A stretch of DNA of 6,860 bases from Eggerthellales bacterium UBA948 (GCA_002293265.1 DBCW01000139.1:7426-14285); one strand, 5' to 3'. Shown: positions 1-5,837, counted from the first letter of the stretch. Notes: generated from the sequence alone by a model not told the origin. Numbers and translations: made by a program.

Positions 1-95
1 GCGGGAATCCACCTCGCAATAGCCGCAACAATGGATTCCCGCCTTCGCGGGAATGACAAAAGATAGTGATAGTGACAGTGTGTGCGGGAATGACA
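1..95. repeat. Cluster of GCGGGAATGAC palindromic repeats (REP-like) at the window edge
   Basis: Several copies of one short palindromic unit lie downstream of the PFL gene. Bases 35-42 (ATTCCCGC) and 47-54 (GCGGGAAT) form a perfect 8-bp hairpin with a CTTC loop. This fits the general shape ATTCCC-N8-GGGAAT, which is also the shape of the neisserial dRS3 repeat; I claim shape only, not descent. Bases 1-10 (GCGGGAATCC) are a perfect inverted copy of 33-42, giving an alternative stem with a 22-base loop. GCGGGAATGACA occurs twice in direct orientation, at 47-58 and 84-95. The array starts mid-unit, so it probably continues to the left of the window. It could act as a 3' mRNA stabiliser or transcription brake for the PFL transcript, but there is no T-run, so I do not call it a terminator. 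Confidence 0.75.
62..79. repeat. Three-copy 6-bp tandem repeat (GATAGT, GATAGT, GACAGT)
   Basis: Two exact and one single-mismatch copies of a hexamer fill most of the gap between two direct copies of GCGGGAATGACA. It is a small non-coding microsatellite inside the palindromic repeat cluster. A role is not evident; it may vary in copy number between strains. Confidence 0.55.
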
Positions 96-140
96 TGAAA
101 CAACGCGCCGTTAAACACTAATTTAGCAGGAAGCGTCGGT

Positions 141-1505
141 TTAGTTCTTCAGACTGTTGAGTGGTGCCGGGAAACGGCCGCCTCTGTGGGCGAATACTGT
201 TCCGGCAAAGCCGTTTACAGGCATTATTGGGGCAGTTCCCAGTAGTCCGCCAAACTCCAAACTGTCACCTACGCTTTTGCCTATTGCCGGGATTAGTCGC
301 ACGGCTGTGGTCTTGTTGTTGATGACGCCTATCGCCATTTCGTCTGCAATTACACCGGCGATTGTCTCAATGGTGGTGTCGCCCGGCACGGCTATCATAT
401 CCAGACCAACGGAGCATACGCAGGTCATAGCCTCCAGCTTCTCCAAACTCAATGCACCCTGATTGACGGCAGCAATCATGCCGGCATCTTCACTCACTGG
501 GATAAAAGCGCCCGACAAGCCACCAACAGAGGACGATGCCATTACGCCGCCTTTTTTGACTGCATCGTTGAGCAGCGCTAAAGCGGCTGTTGTTCCCGGT
601 CCTCCGCATACTCCAACACCGATGGCTTCAAGTATCTGCGCAACTGAATCGCCTTCTGCCGGAGTTGGTGCAAGTGATAGGTCGAGTATGCCCATTTGCA
701 CGCCAAGACGACGTGAGGCCTCGCGAGCAATCAACTCGCCGGCACGCGTTATCCTAAAAGCAGTGGCCTTGATGGCTTCAGCTACGGTTGTAAGATCGGC
801 GTCTTTAGGTAGATCGGCCAAAACGGCTTGCATAACGCCGGGACCGGAAACGCCAACGTTTACTACCGCTTCTGCCTCGCCGCTACCATGAAAAGCGCCG
901 GCCATAAAGGGATTATCCTCCACTGCATTTGCAAAAACTACCAGCTTGGCGCAGGCTATCGAGTCACGATCAGCCGTAAGTTCTGCAGCTTCTCGAATTA
1001 TGCGCGACATCTTAAGCACGGCATCCATATTGATGCCGGCGCGCGTAGAAGCCACATTTACACTGGAGCAAACACGTTGCGTATCTGCGAGTGCTCGTGG
1101 GATCGAGTCCATGAGTTTGTGGTCGGTCTTAGAACAGCCTTTTTGTACCAGAGCAGAAAAGCCACCGACAAAGTCCACACCAACCTCAGCAGCAGCCCTG
1201 TCTAACGCAACCGCCACCGGCGACAGATCGGCAGTTTTTACAGCTGCGCACACTTCGGCCACCGGGGTTACCGAGATACGCTTATTGGCAATTGGAATAC
1301 CGTATTCGCGCGCTAATTGATCGGCAGTGGGCACTAGATTTTCAGCCGCCTTCGTCAGACGATCATAGACCTTACGTGCACAAACGTCCACGTCTTCATG
1401 CCCACAATCGCGGATCGAAAGCCCTAAGGTAATTGTACGAATGTCAAGGTTTTGTTTGGACACCATAGCCAGTGTCTGGGAAACCTCCTGCGGTGTGATC
1501 TGCAA
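141..1505 (-). CDS. PFL family protein (UPF0210 / DUF711)
   Basis: This 454-residue protein has the full length of the UPF0210/DUF711 family (about 445-455 residues) and matches it end to end. Conserved blocks visible are [12 protein letters not shown] (19-30), [13 protein letters not shown] (69-81), [14 protein letters not shown] (110-123), [17 protein letters not shown] (191-207), NVGVSGPG (216-223), [15 protein letters not shown] (275-289), [16 protein letters not shown] (328-343), [12 protein letters not shown] (364-375) and the C-terminal [13 protein letters not shown]. The protein is soluble, without signal peptide or membrane segment. Its biochemical role is not established; the 'PFL' name reflects a fold-level relation to pyruvate formate-lyase-like proteins and I infer no reaction from it. 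The start is TTG, preceded by GGAAAGG at 1514-1520 with an 8-base gap; the next in-frame ATG is 13 codons in and has no well-spaced ribosome binding site. It follows serS by 34 bp, so the two are probably co-transcribed. The small ACT-domain protein often found just upstream of this family is absent here. Confidence 0.95.
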   Translation of the reverse strand: MQITPQEVSQTLAMVSKQNLDIRTITLGLSIRDCGHEDVDVCARKVYDRLTKAAENLVPTADQLAREYGIPIANKRISVTPVAEVCAAVKTADLSPVAVALDRAAAEVGVDFVGGFSALVQKGCSKTDHKLMDSIPRALADTQRVCSSVNVASTRAGINMDAVLKMSRIIREAAELTADRDSIACAKLVVFANAVEDNPFMAGAFHGSGEAEAVVNVGVSGPGVMQAVLADLPKDADLTTVAEAIKATAFRITRAGELIAREASRRLGVQMGILDLSLAPTPAEGDSVAQILEAIGVGVCGGPGTTAALALLNDAVKKGGVMASSSVGGLSGAFIPVSEDAGMIAAVNQGALSLEKLEAMTCVCSVGLDMIAVPGDTTIETIAGVIADEMAIGVINNKTTAVRLIPAIGKSVGDSLEFGGLLGTAPIMPVNGFAGTVFAHRGGRFPAPLNSLKN

Positions 1506-1513
1506 CTTACTTG

Positions 1514-1520
1514 CCTTTCC
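1514..1520 (-). promoter_or_regulatory. Ribosome binding site supporting the TTG start of the PFL gene
   Basis: GGAAAGG on the minus strand lies 8 bases before the TTG at 1503-1505. It is the only purine-rich tract well spaced to a start in this frame. A stronger-looking GGAGG lies inside the coding sequence but sits about 17 bases before the first internal ATG, too far to be its site. Confidence 0.6.
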
Positions 1521-1539
1521 AAATAGCTAACAAAATAGA

Positions 1540-2835
1540 TTAATCCTTTGTGATGAGCTTAACGCCACCCATGTAAGGCACTAAGACCTCGGGCACCACT
1601 ACGCTGCCGTCGGCTTGCTGGTAGTTTTCAAGTATCGCAGCCATTGTACGACCCACAGCAAGTCCGGAGCCATTTAATGTATGTACCAGCTTGGAACCTT
1701 TAAACTGTTCGGCATCTTTATATTTGATGTTTGCTCTACGCGCCTGAAAATCGGTGCAGTTTGAGCAAGACGAAATCTCTTTGTAGCCATTATAGGACGG
1801 CAGCCAAACTTCCAAATCGTAGGTCTTTGCTGCCGAAAAACCAAGGTCGCCGGTGCAAAGCTCGATAACACGATACGGCAAGCCCAATAACTGCAAGATG
1901 TTCTCCGCATCGACCACCATCGATTCCAACTCATCGTAAGAAGTCTCAGGGGTTGCATATTTTACCATCTCCACCTTATCAAACTGGTGTACGCGAATAA
2001 GCCCACGCGTATCGCGTCCGGCGCTTCCGGCCTCACGGCGAAAACATGGCGTATAAGCGCAGTAATGCAACGGTAGATCGGTTACGTCGATAACTTCATC
2101 GCGATGAATATTTGTGAGCATGGTCTCGGCGGTGGGGATAAGATAATACCCATCCGTTGTTTTAAACTGATCGTCTTCAAACTTGGGCAGCTGCCCCGTG
2201 CCTCTCAAAGTGTCAGCGTTGCCAATCACCGGACACCACCACTCTTTGTAACCACGGTCGCTATGCGTGTCCGCCATAAAGTTGATGATCGCGCGCTCCA
2301 GGCGAGCCCCCAGTCCACCAAGCAAAATAAAGCGCGACTTAGCCAACTTAACCGCACGCTCAAAATCGATGATCCCCAATGACGGCCCGATATCCCAATG
2401 CGCCTGCGCCTCAAAGTCAAAATCGCGTGGAGTTCCCCAACGACGTATTTCAACGTTGTCGTCTTCATCCTTGCCAACAGGCGTACCGTCGCTGGGAATA
2501 TTAGGCAACGCCAACATCAGCTCATTAAAAGCTTGCTCAGCACTTAATTTGTCTTGCTCCAACCCCTCTATCTGCACATTTATGTCACGAACCTTGGCTT
2601 TAATAGCGTCTACGCTCGCAGCGGCAGCGTCTTTGTCGCTTGCCTCGCGCATCAAAGTGCCAATCTCTTTTGATGCTGTATTGCGCTCGGCTTGCAGCGT
2701 CTCCAGCTGGGTTATGATCGCACGTCGCTTAGATTCAATAGCAAGCAACCCATCGCGATCCCAAGACGAATTACGATTGGCCATAGCCGCGTCTACTTCT
2801 TCAGTTTTTTCACGTACTAGTTTAGCATCCAGCAT
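1540..2835 (-). CDS. serS: Seryl-tRNA synthetase (class II aminoacyl-tRNA synthetase)
   Basis: SerS charges tRNA-Ser (and tRNA-Sec where present) with serine, using ATP, as a cytosolic homodimer. The 431-residue length is normal for the bacterial enzyme. The N-terminal long-helix arm that grips the tRNA spans roughly residues 30-105, rich in charged and alanine residues. The catalytic domain shows [11 protein letters not shown] (173-183, motif 1 region), the serine-binding loop IPTAET (233-238), motif 2 [15 protein letters not shown] (265-279) followed by HQFDKVE (283-289), and motif 3 [17 protein letters not shown] (387-403). The conserved [15 protein letters not shown] block (353-367) is intact. 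Nothing is missing, so the enzyme should be active. The ATG start is preceded by AAGGAGA about 5 bases upstream. The leader to the divergent small membrane gene is only about 117 bp, which leaves no room for a full T-box in addition to a promoter. It is followed closely by the PFL gene. Confidence 0.98.
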   Translation of the reverse strand: MLDAKLVREKTEEVDAAMANRNSSWDRDGLLAIESKRRAIITQLETLQAERNTASKEIGTLMREASDKDAAAASVDAIKAKVRDINVQIEGLEQDKLSAEQAFNELMLALPNIPSDGTPVGKDEDDNVEIRRWGTPRDFDFEAQAHWDIGPSLGIIDFERAVKLAKSRFILLGGLGARLERAIINFMADTHSDRGYKEWWCPVIGNADTLRGTGQLPKFEDDQFKTTDGYYLIPTAETMLTNIHRDEVIDVTDLPLHYCAYTPCFRREAGSAGRDTRGLIRVHQFDKVEMVKYATPETSYDELESMVVDAENILQLLGLPYRVIELCTGDLGFSAAKTYDLEVWLPSYNGYKEISSCSNCTDFQARRANIKYKDAEQFKGSKLVHTLNGSGLAVGRTMAAILENYQQADGSVVVPEVLVPYMGGVKLITKD

Positions 2836-2952
2836 TTAGGTCTCCTTAATGGGGGAAGCACCACATTTTTGAAATATTATCTGACATACGAGCAATTAAT
2901 TGGCACTTCCTAACTGTCTTGAATAGTATAATGTATAAAAAAAGGAGTGAAT
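2836..2952. promoter_or_regulatory. Divergent intergenic region between serS and the small membrane protein gene
   Basis: This AT-rich stretch must hold the promoters of two genes read in opposite directions. Facing the plus-strand gene there is TATAAT at 2927-2932; TTGGCA at 2900-2905 is a possible -35, but the 21-base gap is too long for a good match. The 10-bp perfect palindrome CAATTAATTG at 2893-2902 lies between the two gene starts and could be an operator. I cannot pick out a clear minus-strand promoter for serS. Confidence 0.4.
2927..2932 (+). promoter_or_regulatory. Candidate -10 box (TATAAT) for the small membrane protein gene
   Basis: A perfect TATAAT hexamer stands 20 bases before the ATG at 2953. 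No well-spaced -35 is visible, so the call rests on the -10 alone in an AT-rich context. Confidence 0.4.
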
Positions 2953-3150
2953 ATGTTAGAGATAATAGATTGGCTTTCAACAACACAACTTGGTCTTGCG
3001 ACTGTGCTCGGCAGTCTTTTCTTACTTTTTGTATTAGTTGCGGTAATTTATGAAATAAGAACTCGCAGCCTTTTCCCCGACACCAATAGACGTGGCAACA
3101 GGGTAGATGATGAAGATAGCGCAGACGAGGACGCAGAAGACGACTCCTAG
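2953..3150 (+). CDS. Small single-pass membrane protein with acidic C-terminal tail
   Basis: A 65-residue protein with one hydrophobic span at about residues 13-33 (LGLATVLGSLFLLFVLVAVI), then a short basic patch (YEIRTRS, NRRGNRV) and a strongly acidic end (DDEDSADEDAEDDS). The positive residues after the span place the acidic tail in the cytoplasm. I chose the ATG at 2953 because AAGGAG at 2942-2947 sits 5 bases in front of it; the GTG two codons upstream (2947) overlaps that ribosome binding site. It is the only plus-strand gene in the window, divergent from serS and ending 10 bp from the stop of the convergent PRC-barrel gene. I do not recognise a family. The good ribosome binding site, TATAAT box and coherent topology argue that it is real. 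Confidence 0.75.
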   Translation: MLEIIDWLSTTQLGLATVLGSLFLLFVLVAVIYEIRTRSLFPDTNRRGNRVDDEDSADEDAEDDS

Positions 3151-3160
3151 ACTAGAGACA

Positions 3161-3907
3161 CTACTTACCGGACGATCCTTTTTTATACTCATCCTTAAAG
3201 GCTTTGAACATGCCTTTGGTTTTGCCTAGCTGTTTTCCAAGCGCCTTTGAGCCGCTATCCACTGCCTTGCCGGCACTTTGGCTCGCTTTTTTGCCGAGGT
3301 TGCCTGCCGCCGCACGCACGTCCTTAGTCTTTTCCTTGATGGCATGTGTTGCGATCGCCGTCTGTTCTCCGGCCTTTGCAGCTAACCCACCTTCAGCCTT
3401 TATCTTGGCTGCCGGCGGCTCGGCAACTAATGCACCATCTTTATAACCAACTATCAAATCTAGAGGAATATTCGTTGAACCGATTATCGCCTTAGATGTT
3501 GCTCCTTCGGTCACCTTTAGCTCCGAAGCTTTGCGTGTGCTTTTGTCAAAATCTATCGAATTGACCGTTCCCAGCTTTTTGCCGGATCTTGTTACCACGA
3601 CCATTCCCTCAAGTATCAAGCACTCATCCCAGTTTATGCCTATGCGTTTACAAGCTAAACCATCCCAGGAATCACGATCTATGGTGGCAACAACTCTGCC
3701 GTCTTCAATCTTATAGGCATCAAATGCTAAAAACCGATCTTTGCGCTTGAACATAAATAGAAAGTCAGGACGACCTATTATCAAGCCCTGGTAACGATAG
3801 TCACCAGGGCTAAAAACTGCTCTTAAAACTTTGCCTATACGTTTTCGTCCGCTTTTACCGCCAATAACGCGCAGTCCGCTGAACTCGTCAGTATTACGTG
3901 TAGCTAT
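3161..3907 (-). CDS. Double PRC-barrel domain protein with Ala/Lys-rich tail; non-standard start codon
   Basis: Two PRC-barrel-like beta domains are followed by a low-complexity basic tail. Counting from an initiator at 3907 (248 residues), domain 1 is about residues 8-76 (EFSGLRVIGGKSG to FKRKDRFLAFDAYKIEDG), domain 2 about 96-156 (CLILEGMVVVTRSGKKLG to IPLDLIVGY), and residues 166-248 form an Ala/Lys/Gly-rich, probably helical tail. The frame has no ATG, GTG or TTG between the stop codon at 3968-3970 and the TTG at 3782-3784, and starting at that TTG would delete the first half of domain 1. AGAGAGG at 3917-3923, overlapping the YtxH stop, is 9 bases before an ATA at 3905-3907; an in-frame CTG at 3914-3916 directly touches it. 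The start given here is therefore provisional. PRC-barrels bind proteins or RNA in diverse settings; the YtxH neighbour suggests an envelope or stress role, which is inference. Co-transcribed with YtxH. Confidence 0.8.
   Translation of the reverse strand: MATRNTDEFSGLRVIGGKSGRKRIGKVLRAVFSPGDYRYQGLIIGRPDFLFMFKRKDRFLAFDAYKIEDGRVVATIDRDSWDGLACKRIGINWDECLILEGMVVVTRSGKKLGTVNSIDFDKSTRKASELKVTEGATSKAIIGSTNIPLDLIVGYKDGALVAEPPAAKIKAEGGLAAKAGEQTAIATHAIKEKTKDVRAAAGNLGKKASQSAGKAVDSGSKALGKQLGKTKGMFKAFKDEYKKGSSGK
3784..3811. other. 12-bp stem-loop inside the PRC-barrel gene
   Basis: AGCCCTGGTAAC (3784-3795) and GTCACCAGGGCT (3800-3811) pair over 12 positions, with one G-T type mismatch, around a 4-base loop. 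The hairpin lies in the coding frame, in the segment that codes for SPGDYRYQG of the first PRC-barrel domain, and abuts the TTG codon at 3782-3784. No T-run follows on either strand, so it is not an intrinsic terminator. Confidence 0.55.
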
Positions 3908-3916
3908 TTTTATCAG

Positions 3917-3923
3917 CCTCTCT
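3917..3923 (-). promoter_or_regulatory. Ribosome binding site of the PRC-barrel gene, overlapping the YtxH stop codon
   Basis: AGAGAGG on the minus strand shares bases with the TAG stop of the YtxH gene (3922-3924), as expected for a translationally coupled pair. No ATG, GTG or TTG lies within normal spacing downstream in any frame; the spacing best suits an ATA at 3905-3907. Confidence 0.45.
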
Positions 3924-4446
3924 AAGCTTTTTGTGAGCCTACTACACCCTCCACGGCATCCGCTACCTTATCAACTACAACAGCCGGTTGCGCTGCGGCA
4001 GCATCAGCAGTCGCACCAGCAGTGGCAGCGACCTCATCTTCTTTGGCGCCACCGCGAGATGTTGCGATCTCTTTTACTTTTGCCGCAGCATTATCGATAT
4101 GTCCGCGCACAACATCAGCAGCTTGATTGATTTTTTCTGACGCAGCAGGTACTTTTTCGCTAATCACTTCTCGAGCACTTGCGGCATTTTTTGCAACCTG
4201 ATCAGCGATCAAAGTGCGTGCGTTGTCGATCTTCTCACGCAGCTCATCGCCTTTTTGAGCAATGACCGGTTGAACCTCAGCAATACGTGCCTTGCCCTGA
4301 CCATAAATGTCTTGTCCTTTGCCCCAGTACTCATCGGCTTTATCAGCAACTAAAGCACGTGTTTCTTCGCCTGAGCGAGGAGCAAACAGCAAGGCCAGAC
4401 CGGCTCCGACTATACCACCAAGAAGAAAACTACCTAATTTACCCAT
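3922..4446 (-). CDS. YtxH domain-containing protein
   Basis: A 174-residue protein opening with the YtxH hallmark: a short glycine-rich membrane span (GSFLLGGIVGAGLALLFAP, about residues 5-23) followed directly by RSGEETR. The rest (about residues 35-130) is an Ala/Lys/Glu-rich, probably long helical or coiled-coil region, then an Ala/Val-rich low-complexity end. The span at the very N-terminus suggests a membrane-anchored protein with a long soluble helix. YtxH proteins are linked to general stress in Bacillus, but a molecular function is not established. I chose the ATG at 4446 because GGGAGG sits 5 bases upstream and family members begin just before the span; an ATG at 4506 would add 20 residues without support. 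The gene is first in a likely two-gene unit with the PRC-barrel gene, whose ribosome binding site overlaps this stop. Confidence 0.9.
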   Translation of the reverse strand: MGKLGSFLLGGIVGAGLALLFAPRSGEETRALVADKADEYWGKGQDIYGQGKARIAEVQPVIAQKGDELREKIDNARTLIADQVAKNAASAREVISEKVPAASEKINQAADVVRGHIDNAAAKVKEIATSRGGAKEDEVAATAGATADAAAAQPAVVVDKVADAVEGVVGSQKA

Positions 4447-4464
4447 GTTAACCTCCCTGTTAAC
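4447..4464. promoter_or_regulatory. GTTAAC inverted repeat framing the YtxH ribosome binding site
   Basis: GTTAAC at 4447-4452 and again at 4459-4464 enclose CTCCCT, so the minus-strand ribosome binding site AGGGAG sits in the 6-base loop of a possible 6-bp hairpin. Because GTTAAC is itself a palindrome, the pair also reads as a direct repeat, like a two-half operator. The effect on translation or repressor binding is not known. Confidence 0.4.
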
Positions 4465-4477
4465 TTTAGCTATCATT

Positions 4478-4497
4478 CGACAGGGGGATTCCTGTCG
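4478..4497. other. 7-bp stem-loop in the YtxH leader
   Basis: CGACAGG at 4478-4484 pairs perfectly with CCTGTCG at 4491-4497 around a 6-base loop, 31 bases upstream of the YtxH ATG and downstream of the candidate promoter. It would form at the 5' end of the YtxH-PRC transcript. No T-run follows, so attenuation is not indicated; it may stabilise the mRNA or be a protein-binding site. Confidence 0.45.
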
Positions 4498-4518
4498 GGG
4501 AAGCATTTGAATTAGATG

Positions 4519-4527
4519 AGGATACCA
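4519..4527 (-). promoter_or_regulatory. Candidate extended -10 promoter for the YtxH-PRC unit
   Basis: The minus strand reads TGGTATCCT, an extended -10 (TG, one base, TATCCT), about 72 bases before the YtxH ATG. A near-palindrome TTTACATGTGAA (4543-4554, 5 of 6 pairs) overlaps where a -35 would lie and could be an activator or repressor site. The surrounding gap 4447-4633 holds no convincing gene. The call is by eye only. Confidence 0.35.
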
Positions 4528-4633
4528 TAAAATGAGTGCTGATTTACATGTGAAGATAATTCATAAACTACCGATTACCGTTTTGTCATTTCCTGGTAAG
4601 CGCTGATTAGTTGCTTGCACATCAGATTCTGCT

Positions 4634-5686
4634 TTAGTTTGTTTTGGATCTTTGCAGAGAATGGATCACTATCGAGCCTATGGCAAATGGCATCCAAAAT
4701 ACCACGCCACGATATACGATCGCTATGGCAGTTGCCATGGTCGTGCTAAGACCTGAAGCGGCAAGAGCAACTATGATCATCGCCTCGGCAACTCCTACTC
4801 CTTGCGGAGTAATCGCCACCCAAGAAAACAACGTAGCCACTACGTAGCCGCCAATGAGAATCGACGGGGATGTTAAGCCGAACGCTATTCCTACCAAGCA
4901 AAAACAAACAAGCTCACAGGTAGATGCAAGTACAGAAAATCCAAAAGCCTTTGTTGCCTGCAAGGGATTCTTACGAATCTGACCGCCTGCTTCAGAAAAT
5001 GATTTGGTCATGTTTTCTGCCCAGGGTACGATTTCTTTTCCTTTTCTAAAGCGTTTAGAGAGACGATTCACCAGCTTTTCAATCGGTGTAAGAAATGCCA
5101 CCAGAGCATCAGGAGTTTTGTTTCCAATGTAAATAACTGAGACCATGGCACCAACGATAAACACCACAACTAAGCCGAGTAAGAAATATATGGCTGATAG
5201 TTGCCTCGCCAACTGGAGGATAAAGAACCCTATGACCATGATCACTATGAATCCGGTAATTACTGTTATCTGCATCAAGAGTACAGCACTTGTGGCTCTA
5301 CCTGTAGGAACGCCACGCTTTCTTGCACTGTCTATCACCAGCATAACACCGGCTGTATTAAATGAAGGTGCCACAACATTGATGAAGTAAGAGCTAAATA
5401 CAAGTGGCAACAGCTCTCTTGGCTTAAGCGACAGTTCGCCAACGGTTCTAAATGAAGCCGCGTAGGCAAAAGACTGGCTGATGTACTTGCCAAATTGAAA
5501 CAGAATTGCCAACATCAGCGGGATAATGCTTCCCGTTTGCATAGTTTGGAATAATTCTACCAGCTGATCGCCGCGTATCAGTATGACTGCCAAAGCAATG
5601 ATTATCAGTATTCCGACTAAGAGTATGCGGATATTTTTTCTTTGCAAACGCTGCCTCTTCTGCAGTCTCAAGGTTCCACGAGCCAC
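4634..5686 (-). CDS. Flippase-like integral membrane protein (LPG_synthase_TM / UPF0104 family)
   Basis: A 350-residue polytopic protein with a basic N-terminus (RLQKRQRLQRKNIR) and about eight hydrophobic spans, roughly at residues 19-37, 53-76, 91-108, 131-157, 165-187, 246-270, 275-294 and 325-346. The signature segments match the membrane domain shared by MprF flippase and YbhN/AglD proteins: PSFNTAGVMLVIDSARKRG (107-125) and the late loop ITPQGVGVAEAMIIVAL (292-308), equivalent to the PGGxGxREA motif. It lacks the soluble aminoacyl-transfer domain of full MprF, so a lipid or glycolipid translocation role is a family-level inference. The start is GTG; no Shine-Dalgarno sequence precedes it. 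The frame upstream hits a stop at 5714-5716 inside the mobile-element-like insertion, with no other start codon between, so the insertion may have replaced the native upstream region. A possible promoter spans the junction and would give a nearly leaderless mRNA. Confidence 0.88.
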   Translation of the reverse strand: MARGTLRLQKRQRLQRKNIRILLVGILIIIALAVILIRGDQLVELFQTMQTGSIIPLMLAILFQFGKYISQSFAYAASFRTVGELSLKPRELLPLVFSSYFINVVAPSFNTAGVMLVIDSARKRGVPTGRATSAVLLMQITVITGFIVIMVIGFFILQLARQLSAIYFLLGLVVVFIVGAMVSVIYIGNKTPDALVAFLTPIEKLVNRLSKRFRKGKEIVPWAENMTKSFSEAGGQIRKNPLQATKAFGFSVLASTCELVCFCLVGIAFGLTSPSILIGGYVVATLFSWVAITPQGVGVAEAMIIVALAASGLSTTMATAIAIVYRGVVFWMPFAIGSIVIHSLQRSKTN

Positions 5687-5690
5687 ACTT

Positions 5691-5717
5691 AGTATACGAA
5701 CAAAGAGGCTGTATCAA
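5691..5717 (-). promoter_or_regulatory. Possible hybrid promoter made by the inverted-repeat end and flanking DNA
   Basis: On the minus strand TTGATA (5712-5717, inside the terminal inverted repeat) lies 15 bases from TATACT (5691-5696, in flanking DNA). TATACT ends only 4 bases before the GTG start of the flippase-like gene, so a transcript would be leaderless or nearly so, in line with the lack of a ribosome binding site. The 15-base spacer is shorter than ideal. Confidence 0.35.
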
Positions 5718-5837
5718 AAGCCCTCGGGTGCAAAGATTCCTATAATATTTCACATAGTACTAAGTGTTTATTATGGATTACCGCCTACGCGAGAATGACA
5801 ATCCGGGTTGCGCCTATACTTTTGATACAGCCTCTTT
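5702..5837. mobile_element. MITE-like non-autonomous element with perfect 19-bp terminal inverted repeats
   Basis: AAAGAGGCTGTATCAAAAG at 5702-5720 is exactly inverted at 5819-5837. The 136-bp unit codes for nothing convincing, which is the form of a miniature inverted-repeat element mobilised in trans. The end sequence GAGGCTGTATCAAAAG resembles ends of DDE-transposase insertion sequences (IS1182- or IS5-like, low confidence). Inside are a near-palindrome at 5751-5766 (7 of 8 pairs) and a degenerate copy of the left-edge palindromic repeat at 5773-5801. I could not find a clear target-site duplication, so the outer limits may be off by a few bases. It sits between the lipoprotein and flippase-like genes. 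Confidence 0.75.
5773..5801 (+). repeat. Degenerate copy of the left-edge palindromic repeat, inside the MITE-like element
   Basis: The 29 bases here match bases 31-59 at 26 positions without gaps, including the GCGAGAATGACA end that corresponds to GCGGGAATGACA. The three differences break part of the hairpin stem, so this copy is decayed as a palindrome. The two copies are in the same orientation on the plus strand, almost 6 kb apart. Confidence 0.7.

Noticed and set aside
1..95. CRISPR array
   Set aside because: The repeated units are 8-12 bp palindromes with irregular spacing, not 24-40 bp repeats with uniform spacers, and no cas genes are present.
157..1320. Several plus-strand open frames of 101-142 codons opposite the PFL gene
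   Set aside because: All are shadows of the conserved minus-strand gene and lack ribosome binding sites or recognisable domains.
2267..2839. Open frame of 190 codons on the plus strand, antisense to serS
   Set aside because: It lies wholly opposite a complete and well conserved serS, has no family features, and is Ser/Ala-rich as expected from reading a real gene backwards.
2836..2946. T-box riboswitch upstream of serS
   Set aside because: The divergent gap is too short for a T-box plus promoter, and I see no T-box core or terminator structure.
2947..2952. GTG at 2947 as start of the small membrane protein
   Set aside because: This codon overlaps the AAGGAG ribosome binding site; the ATG at 2953 is correctly spaced.
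4447..4506. Upstream ATG at 4506 adding 20 residues to the YtxH protein
   Set aside because: It would read through the leader hairpin and has no good ribosome binding site, whereas the ATG at 4446 has GGGAGG at proper spacing and fits the family start.
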